Below are positions 55,969 to 64,000 of a stretch of 64,000 bases of DNA, one piece after another. How positions within the stretch are numbered: the stretch's first letter is position 1; the number at the start of each line of letters is the position of its first letter. The stretch is taken from positions 1,426,001 to 1,490,000 of the forward strand of contig JARKIF010000013.1 of assembly GCA_029378245.1 (NCBI GenBank), in the 5' to 3' direction. The position numbers and the translations under genes are program-made. The notes under the pieces were generated by a model. The model saw only the letters and a list, made by a program, of their open reading frames with translations, was not told the origin of the DNA and searched no databases. This DNA comes from Roridomyces roridus (Eukaryota; Basidiomycota; Agaricomycetes; Agaricales; Mycenaceae).

Positions 55969-57478
55969 TCACGACCCCAGAACGTGCCCTCCCTCCGCAA
56001 CAAGCCGCCCACGGACGCTCTCCAACACCCCATCGCGCTCCTTGAGGGTCTGGTGCTGCTGCTTGATGCGGCCCTCGCAACTCGCAAAGACCTCAAACTT
56101 CTTGCTGTGGGGTATCGTCAGAAAGGAAGAGGGGCGGACAGGGGAAACACACCTCATATGTGCTTTGATCTACATGGGATCGCATGTCCGTCAGCTCAGT
56201 ATGAGGACGATGGAGAGGACTTACGTCATCAAAGATCTTGCCGAAATTGGCGCTGAGCTCTGTATTCCGCGATCAGACTGTGTAATGAAGAGGGCAGGTA
56301 GAAAAGGACGCACCATCCGCCCCCGCAAGCCATTCCTCACGGGTACAAGTCTTCCACTTCTCCGAAGAGCGCTCGTACTTCTCGATCCGGCCCTCAATAC
56401 GGAGGTCGACATTCTCCATCTTGAAGAGCTGCAGGAGGCGCTCAAGGTCAGCTGTGTGCTGAGGGTTGGCGTGCTGAGGCATCGGCATGCCGCTGGCGTT
56501 GTGCTGCGAGTGCGGGTAGCCAGATGCGAACTGCGGGGGAAGGGGCACTCTGCCAGTGTGGTGGGCGTGGCGGGGAAGCTGCTGCTGCTGGTGCTGGTGC
56601 TGGTGGTCGACGCCTTGGTGCGGGCTCGAGTGGCGGCCGTACATATCGTTTCCGTCCGAGTAGATGTTCTCGTTGACCTAAGATGACATCAGTCATGAGC
56701 GTCAAGGAGAAAGATGCGCTAGCAGACGCACCACACGCCTGTCGACGACCTCCTCGTGCGACTTGAATCTCTTCGCGTAGCGCTCCTCCTCTGCCTCCTT
56801 GTCCATGTCAGATCGTCTACGCTTCGTCCTGTTGCGGCTCTGGGCACCCTCCTCTTCGGGTTCGTGATTCTCGTAAATCTCCTCGTCGTCCTCGTCCTGA
56901 GTCAAATCGGTGACCGGACGAGCGCCAAAGACAATACGATGCGGGCCAGGCTGCTCGGGCAGGATTTTGACACGGAATAAAGGGTTTGGGGAGACGTTCT
57001 CGTCGTGTGACTGATCTCCATTGATCTGGTCGTTCGCTACTGGGAGCTGGTGCGGAGAGGCACGGGAGGAAGGAAGAGCGGGGGTTTTGAAGGAAGCGGA
57101 ATTCGAGAACAGGGACGGTGTGGCGCGTCCCTGGACGGGCGTAGGGGCGATAATGCCATGAGAAGATGAAAGATGAGAGTGGAGACGGTGATTGGGGACA
57201 GTGCTCGACTTGGGTTTAGTATGAGGGTCAGACGTGGAGGGACGAGGTATATGGGCTGCTGCTGCTGATTGCAGGGAAGGACGACGGGAAGCGGGAGTCT
57301 GAGAACGATTCGACTTTGTCAGGGAGCCGATATTGAGTGGGCGATTGTCTGTGCTTTCAGGCGCGATTGGGCCGCCGTTGAGAGGATTGGAGGGATCAGC
57401 TACGAATTGCGGGGTGCTGGGCGACGCGGTCGTCGGGCGCGGGGCACCACCAGGAACGAACGGCATTCTGGCGCTCAT
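55969..57478 (-). CDS. probable nuclear coiled-coil protein, possibly Ecm11-like
   Basis: The minus-strand start at 57476-57478 gives MSARMPFVPGGAPRP, a long Ser/Pro-rich disordered region, an acidic patch (DLTQDEDDEEIYE), a basic nuclear-localisation-like stretch (RNRTKRRRSD), then EEVVDRRV and a His/Gln-rich exon. The C-terminal part (MENVDLRIEGRIEKYERSSE, CTREEWLAGADG, ELSANFGKIFDD, then KERDGVLESVRGRLVAEGGH) is helical and has the WLxxG feature I associate with fungal Ecm11-type meiotic proteins. That link is tentative. Introns fall at about 56675-56735 and in several places below 56320. The stop is at 55969-55971. Confidence 0.5.
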
Positions 57479-58076
57479 CGTGGTCAGAAAGAGAGAGAGA
57501 GAGTTTGGGCGCGTGTGCTTATTTAAGCACCAGTCACGTACATAAACAACAACAACTTCTCTTCTTATCCAAATCCACCACTGGAAATAGCCTCTTGGCA
57601 CCTTCTTCTCACCGTACGCACTATCTCTGATCCGTGTCAACAAGTTCTGGAGTCTATTTCCTCTTGGGCATGAACGTGCCAAGTTACTCCGCCGAACGCA
57701 TGCACTCTTCTCTTCCTTGTTTGCTTCCTGTCGCACCAACTCGGAGAATCAATTCGGCCACCCATCCGGCCCGAAGATAGAGAATCTTTCCATCCTTTCT
57801 AAAAACTTTGCGGCAGGCATCTTGAGTGGAGGCCTGTGTCTTCCCAACTGATACGGTTCATTCCACGCCAATGGCTGGTCAGGTATCCACCCGGCTCTCG
57901 GTATGCTTTTTTGGCCAAAGATACGTGTATTTTAAATGTAATTTCCGTACCCACAGTGGGCCACACGTTCTCACTCGAAGATCAGTTGTACATGTGGAAC
58001 CGCCGGCATGTTCCCATCTCGCAAAAGTCATGGATGCTAGGCCAGATAACTAAACTAGAGTCACTTACTTCCCGCC
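57479..58076. other. divergent intergenic region
   Basis: About 600 bp between two divergent genes, with an AGAGAG run near 57490 and no recognised gene; promoters of both neighbours must lie here. Confidence 0.4.
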
Positions 58077-59694
58077 ATGCAGGACGACGAGCCCAGCACC
58101 GAGCTTCTTGCCAGTGAGACGTTGGTCACTTGTTGTCCCAGCTAACAGCGGTATTGACACCGAGCCCAGAATAATCCTCCACGGCTTCCACCTCGTTGGC
58201 ATAAGTACGCCAAGTCTCTTTTCTTCCGGCGAATTTTACCCTGACAGTATTCCTTAGCCATCTTGTACTGGGACCATATTCTCACCTTCGGTGCGTTCGC
58301 TCTGCTCACTGTACCAGACCGGCTGAATTTTCTCTGCAGACAGAGAAATTGGCTACCTTTGGATGCGGAAGAAGACCCCCAGCTCTCTGTGGTTCTTCCT
58401 CGTTCGATACCTCGGATTCGTAGGCAACATCCCTGTTGTCGTGTTTTCTTTCCTCTCCCTCTCACAATCGGTGCGCTATGATCACTTGGGGATGCTCCAG
58501 AATTGAGATCTGTCTGGCTTGCAGGGATGTCGCATGTATTACCTGATCCACCAAATCATCCTCGTCCTCACCCAGTTTGTCGTTTCTGGTGTGAAGTCTC
58601 CCAATGATAAATATTCCGCCAAATTCAAGTCCCTCTAGCTGTACTCATAATCCGGACCTACGCCCTTTACGGCAGAGATAAACGAATCCTAGCGCTTCTC
58701 CTCACAGGGGCGGTTTGCTTAATCGCAGCCTTGTCCGTGCGTCTCGTCTTCCAATCTCTCCTTGAATACATCCAAATGCTCTTCAGTGGGCAGAACAGGG
58801 ACAACAGTCCATTCCAGACTCCCTCTTCCCCGGCTGCAATCTGGGAATCACCTTGCAAAGGTCCGTACGTCCCCAGCCCCACCCCTTACCTCCCATGCCT
58901 GTTCACTTACCGCAACCTGATTGCGTTTTTAGCGGATACCGTGAGTGTCTTCCTCTCGGCAGAAGCCTACGATAGCTGAGATATCATAGATCTGAGCGTC
59001 TCATGGATCGCCGTATTCCTTTTCGACACGCTCATTTTAAGCCTGACTGTGCGCCGCACCTACCTGTTACGGAGGGAACTTGGTGGTGGCTCTATGCCAC
59101 TGCATATGCTTATTGCTCGGGACTGTGAGCCCTCACCCCTCTCCCTATGCATTTGAGAGTGTCTGATTCGGTATAGCGGCGTTGTACTACGCGTAAGACT
59201 TGTCCGATGCTCTCGACTCGTATTTAACAGGCTTGCAGTGCAATGGCCCTAGCCAACCTCACCAACATTATCACATATTATGTATGCTCCGTGTCCCGTC
59301 GGATTTCTTCCACTCATATCCATTGTACAGATAGCTGGAGTGCGTGCACCATCCCTTCCCAACAAACAAATCCTGATTTGCAGCACATATGACACAGCCC
59401 CTCCTCCGCGGATCCCTGGCGACGTTCTCCAATTGCGTCTCGGTCTCAATCATGTCACGCCTAATGCTTAATCTGCACGAAGAAGCCAGCACCGGCATCC
59501 TCTCGGAGTTCACCGTCGACCATACGTCCCTGGTCATGTCACCACGCCCCGTGAGCGATTGCAGGCAGCAGAGGCCGTCGATTATACCGCCGATACGCCA
59601 AGTCTCGGAGCTCCGGATGCCCGAGTTCAGTGACGACCCGGGTGAATCAAACCCAGAGAGGATTGAAGAGGTTTTAAGGGACCGAGTTGTTTGA
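58077..59694 (+). CDS. DUF6533-like seven-helix membrane protein (copy D)
   Basis: The ATG at 58077 opens MQDDEPSTELLASE, spliced to IDTEPRIILHGFHLVG and YSLAILYWDHILTF. Later exons give WFFLVRYLGFVGNIPVVVFS, CRMYYLIHQIILVLTQFVVS, VLIIRTYALYGRDKRILALL, VAWIAVFLFDTLIFSLTVRR, PLHMLIARDSALYY, MALANLTNIITYY and SIMSRLMLNLHEEASTG with a polar tail to the stop at 59692-59694. The motif order equals that of copies A-C, so it is a dispersed member of the same family. Function unknown. Confidence 0.75.
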
Positions 59695-59748
59695 TGAATA
59701 GAATATGTATATGCCCTTTGTGATTGAAACCATGTATCTTATGACAAC

Positions 59749-62700
59749 CTACACACAGACCAAGGTCACATTCGTCCCCGTCGCCGCCCCGAAACTCGAA
59801 TCCTCCAACAACGCAAACGTATAGCTCCCCGTCTGTAACTCAAACTTATACTCCCGATTCACAACCTGCAAAAACCGATCAACCTCCACGCTCATCTCAA
59901 CCGTGCTTTTCTCCCCGGCGTCGAGGTAAACTCGGGAGAACGCGACAAGCTGTTTGACTGATGTGGTCACGCTGGAAGAGACGCCGGTGCGCCGGAGGAG
60001 GTAGACTTGCGCTACGTAGCTCCCAGAGACTGAGCCTGTGTTGGTTATCGTCACTTCAAATGGGATGGTGGAGCCGCTGGAGAATTGGGAGACACTGCGT
60101 GTGTTGAAGTTGCTGTGTGTGAAGGTGGTGTAGGAGCTGAAATTGATATCGTGAGTACAAGGTGCTGTGAACGAGAGGGTAAAGACGTACAGTCCGTAAC
60201 CGAAGCTGTACTGTGAAATGGTTTGAAGATGGACTCGAACAAATAAAAATAAGCTTACAATGGGATAAGAGCCGATATCCTCGTCAGTAAAGTTGTTGAC
60301 ATGAGAAGTCGCTTTGTAGCTATACTGCAATGAGCCTTGGAGTCTAAAGAAGAAAGAGACGCACTTGTAATACACAGGCAAGGTCCCAACGTCAAAAGGA
60401 ACGCTCAGGGGGACTCGACCGCCAGGGTTGAACACGCCGAAGAGGATGTCAGCGATCGCTTGCCCGCCAGATTGACCGGGGAAGAACTGTCCAGGGAGTT
60501 AGCGAGCACACCAAAAGCCGGCGGAAATGGTACCGCATTTACGACGGCCGCTGCCTTTGCATAATACTCCGGAATAGCAAAAGGACGACCACCTTGGAGG
60601 ACCATTATAACCGGCTTTCCCATGGCGAAAATAGCATCAGCCAGGGCAGCTAGAGCGGTGTTAGAGGCAAGAGTAGGATACCCGAGAAAAGACGCACTCT
60701 GGTTGGGTGAAAGCCCCAAAGTTGCACGATCCCCGTTCTCTCCATCGCTGTTCCAATTGGCGCCCACAGCGAGAACAACGACATCAGCTGTTTTCGCCAC
60801 GTCGACAGCCTGAAAAAGCTGAGCACAAAAGATTGTTTGAGGGGTCAAGTAACCCACCTTTTGTACCGCATCCCCCCGATCCACCAGATTCCAAAACAGT
60901 TCCACCTCGGCATTCAAACTCCCAAAATTCGCAACCTTCTGCGCCAAATTCAACGCCGTAAACTCCAACCTCAGCTGATGCTTTGCACCCGACATGAACT
61001 GGAACTGGGCACCCCCAGGAGGCGGCGCGCTCGTATTCGCGCCAAGCATGATGTTTCCGAGGATGTTGTTCCCCGGCGTAGCCTCCGTCTGCGAGATCAA
61101 TTTGCCATCAACGAACAGACGCGCGGAGCAATTCGCTGAGACAGCAACGCCCAGCCACCCATCGACGGGATCGCCATCAACAGGCACCTCGAGCTCGCCC
61201 TCCCAGACAACGCTAAAGTTGTTCGACGGCAGTCCCACGGGCGGATACAGCCCCCAATCGCGGTTGGGCGTCTCCTGCAAGGTAAACACGGGTTCACTGA
61301 AATTCGTGTCGGCGTAGTACGTTCCCTGCATGCCGGGAACGCCAGCGAAGGAGAGTAGGTAGGCGGGGATATTGTATTGCCCGTGGTACGTCCATGTGTC
61401 GGCGCCCCAGCTCGATACGAGCCGAGCAGAGGTGCCGTTCAGTTTTGCGAGCATGCCCTGCCGAAGAGTGCTCGATCGGTTGGTTGGATACATTCCCCAT
61501 TGTCCAGAATAATCGCCGTAGTTGAGGATATCGCTGAATGGCCCGATCAGCGCAACGGTGTGGATGTTCTGCGCGCTGGGTTTGAGAGGGAGTGTGTTGT
61601 GTCGGTTTTCGAGGAGCACGATGCTTTTATGTGCAGCATCTAGGGTGAGGGGTGCGTGGGACGCTGTTAGGGCTTGGGCGTCGATGGAATCAGGGATGAA
61701 TGGATCCGAGAAGAGTCCCAGATCGTACTTGACCCCCAGGATCTTCCTCACGTGGTCTTGTAGAGTAGACAACTTGACCGTCCCATTCGCTACAAGATCG
61801 ACCGTGCTCTACGTCCCGGGATGAGACGCACTCCATCGTTGAGGCAGACAACTCACATTGACGTAGACGTCGATGGGAAAGTCGTAAAAGTCGATCATGC
61901 CACCAGCGTTGAACCACTGCGCGATGGCGTCAGCGGGGGAAGACGCCACACCGTGTACGGTGGCTAATTGTGCCATGCCAGTGTCATCTGCGGTAGTGAA
62001 ACCTCGAAAGGATATTGGTGAGACGTCACGAAAGCGAAGGAGAGCTAACCATCGAAGCCCCAATCTGCCAACGCCCCATATAAAACGGGATGCACCGAGG
62101 CAGGAATCTCGTCGAGCTCGTTATACGACCTGAAGCATGTTATTCAGACCGAAGAGGGAGTGAAGCATACGTACATCATAACACCCCTCGCCCCACCCAA
62201 ATCAATCGCAGCTTTAAATGGTACAAGCATCTCTTGCAGCACTTCACGCAGGCCGCGGCCCATGAAAGGCGCGGCGTTGAGACCCGAGCGGGGGCTTCCA
62301 TATGCAGCAAAGTGCTTCAACACAGGCACGACAGCATCTGGCTCCGCCCATGAGCCGTTCTTGCTCAGGCCAGAGGCGTATGCCACCCCCATCAGCGCCG
62401 TATGCACAAAGTCCTCTCCCCAGGCCTCTACAATCTGTGTCAGTTGGGAGAATCACGGAAGCCCACTACACTTGCCTTGCGTTCTCCCCCACCTCGGTTC
62501 CTTCCCTAAATCCAAAACCGGCGCCAAACACGCATGAATCCCAATAGCCCTCGCCTCCGACCCGATAGCCCTTCCCACCTCGTAGGCAAGCCCCGTATCG
62601 AACGACGCCGACACCGCGAGACTTTGCGGGAACATGCTCTGCTTGAAAGAGCCGACGCCGTGCTCGCATTCGCCGTAGACGATGAATGGGATTTTGAGTC

Positions 62701-63518
62701 GCGATTTGAGGGTGTTGAGCGCTTGGAGGGTGTTGTATTGGGAGCTGTTGGTTGGGTACCAGTCGTTGATGACGCCGACACCGGCGGTCGGCGCGATGCT
62801 CATGGCGGTATCTGGCACGCGCGAGTGAGCGCGAGAAGATGGGCGATGGGGAGCAGATTTACCGTATCCTCCGTTGTCAGAATTTTCACCGATAAGATTG
62901 TCTGACCATGTCAAATGAGCCAGAACGAATAGAGCAATGGGGTCTTACCAGCAAACATGAGATGCATTTGCAGAACTGTATGAAGAGTGAATGTGCTGTA
63001 TATCGTCCAACTAAACACTCACCCAACTCAGGGATCGTCATCTGGCTCACAAGATTATCGATGAACTGCTGTTTCTGTTGTGTTTCTGCAGTCACTTTCA
63101 ACGTGGCCGGTAGCGACTCTTGCGGTTGCTGTGCGTGTCAACGAACCATTCCGACTGAAAAAGCAAATGGAACACACCGAGAGAACACCCAGAATATCGT
63201 CCAAAAAACTGTCTTTCGTCTGCTTGAGTTGCGGTGCAGAAGGCCCTTGAGTGGAATTGGAAGTTGCCAGGTCATCATCAACCGAGACCTTGAAACGTCG
63301 GATCTGTGAGTGAGACCAACTTTTCGACAAACCAAACTGACCGAAAGCTGCTTCAGAAAGTCGTCCAGCATGGCTTCCACCGTGCCCCTGATTTCGTTGT
63401 CAGTTCGTGGTGTTTTTAGTCCCCGAGTTGACGGCAGGCCGGCGTTGGCATAGCATTGGACGCCGAACCAGACGACGCCGAGGAGAAGCAGGAGAGACCG
63501 AGTGGTGAGTCGAGTCAT
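59749..63518 (-). CDS. GH3 beta-glycosidase with PA14-type insert, secreted
   Basis: The minus-strand ATG at 63516-63518 begins a signal peptide (MTRLTTRSLLLLLGVVWFG). Later motifs: QQFIDNLVSQMTIPEL, ARAIGIHACLAPVLDLGKEP, RWG, the nucleophile region TADDTGMAQLATVHG, QDHVRKILGVKYDLGLF, HKSIVLLENRHNTLPL and VALIGPFSD. Between the (alpha/beta)6 lobe halves lies a PA14-type insert (about GTYYADTNFSEPVF to QLRLEFTALN). Then come VVVLAVGANWNSDGENGDRA with the presumed acid/base Glu, VIMVLQGGRPFAIPEYYAKA and a fibronectin-III-like C-terminus ending at 59749. It should release terminal beta-linked glucose or xylose outside the cell. About ten short introns are present. Confidence 0.9.
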
Positions 63519-63799
63519 AGAAGATAGCAGAGAGCAGGGGGAATGTGCCTTGAAATACGACATGGCCAGCGAAGCGCGTGCAGGCGGTCGTCCGAGTGTC
63601 ACTGTCAGATGATGGAAGTTTGGAATCAAGAGATTTGGTTGGTCGGCTAATTATGTCAAAACAAACCAAGTATCACCTGATGCGAGTTCATAAGGTGTCG
63701 AGGCTTCCAGGAAATCTGGAAGCAGGGGTGTCAGAAAAATTGTGAGGAAGACAAGTAAGTAGGGTCACATGGACACAAAAAGATCTGATGATTCCGAAA
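63519..63799. promoter_or_regulatory. promoter region of the GH3 gene
   Basis: About 280 bp between the GH3 start codon and the tRNA gene. No TATA box is obvious. Confidence 0.35.
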
Positions 63800-63876
63800 T
63801 TCCCGCTAGCCGATTTGAACGACTGACCTCGTCATATCCTACTAGTGACGCGCTCTACCAACTGAGCTAAGAGGGA
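63800..63876 (-). tRNA. tRNA-Thr (AGT) with a 4-nt insertion after position 37
   Basis: On the minus strand the fold is TCCCTCT acceptor (one mismatch with AGCGGGA), box A TAGCTCAGTTGG, anticodon stem CGTCA/TGACG and T-arm AGTCG-TTCAAAT-CGGCT. The anticodon loop reads CTAGTA + GGAT + A: the four extra bases sit at the usual tRNA intron site, giving anticodon AGT (Thr). It is either a working gene with a very small intron or a slightly decayed copy. Confidence 0.8.
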
Positions 63877-64000
63877 TTGATGAAGGTTCACCCCTAGAGA
63901 CTATAGTGCTCGGTTTGATTCTCCTTGACTTTTGCCTTGGAATCAATGTGCCTCTATGCCATACTCCCAGACAGGCGAGATCACATTGGTTGCGCCGAGT
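63877..64000. other. right edge, no feature seen
   Basis: Nothing recognised in the last 124 bases. Confidence 0.4.

Overview
The window is nuclear DNA of a filamentous basidiomycete, most likely an agaricomycete (mushroom-forming fungus). Genes are dense, lie on both strands and are cut by many introns of about 45-70 bp with GT..AG ends. The families are typical of that group: a dye-decolorizing peroxidase, GH92 and GH3 glycosidases with signal peptides, DUF6533-like seven-helix membrane proteins, a NB-ARC/TPR NLR-like protein, a MYND-finger protein, a chromodomain Ty3/gypsy element and a SWIM/Ulp1-containing MULE transposon. No organism name can be read from the sequence alone.

Layout. 1-1376: a 188-bp tandem duplication and non-coding DNA. 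1377-7901: coding region of a Mutator-like (MULE) transposon with AT-hook, D-D-E transposase, SWIM finger and two Ulp1-like protease modules; it carries an in-frame TGA and a 16-bp frameshifting duplication, so it is probably dead. 9190-9505: frameshifted fragment of a MYND gene whose intact relative is at 13179-14864. 10044-12971: NLR-like gene (helical N-terminus, NB-ARC, kinesin-light-chain-type TPRs). 13179-16177: MYND gene and arylamine N-acetyltransferase, divergent from a 100-bp shared promoter. 17451-20696: two-RRM RNA-binding protein. 20786-24140: secreted GH92 alpha-mannosidase. 25520-26083: pogo/Tc1-like MITE.

26412-33073: a complete, young Ty3/gypsy chromovirus-type retrotransposon. 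Its two 476-bp LTRs appear identical and it has a 5-bp target duplication. The sequence also shows a Tf1/sushi-type self-priming signal, a canonical -1 frameshift site between gag and pol, and a pol frame that ends inside the 3' LTR.

33478-43102: an arrestin-like fragment, a cluster of tRNA-like segments, a 255-bp TA-flanked MITE, and three DUF6533-like membrane-protein genes. 43346-47952: a p32/MAM33-like protein with an odd cysteine-rich N-terminus, a tiny two-exon gene, and a secreted DyP peroxidase. 49341-49595: second copy of the 255-bp MITE, inverted. 50395-50882: histone H4. 51326-55652: three tandem paralogues of an agaricomycete-specific membrane-anchored family with similar promoters. 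55969-57478: probable nuclear coiled-coil protein. 58077-59694: a fourth DUF6533-like gene. 59749-63518: secreted GH3 beta-glycosidase with an inserted PA14-type region. 63800-63876: tRNA-Thr.

How it fits together. The secreted DyP, GH92 and GH3 suit a plant-litter or wood decomposer. The NLR-like protein is a candidate for non-self recognition or regulated cell death. At least five transposable-element insertions of different ages are present, so much of the non-genic DNA is explained by transposition. Exon borders were derived by eye from splice signals and reading-frame continuity.
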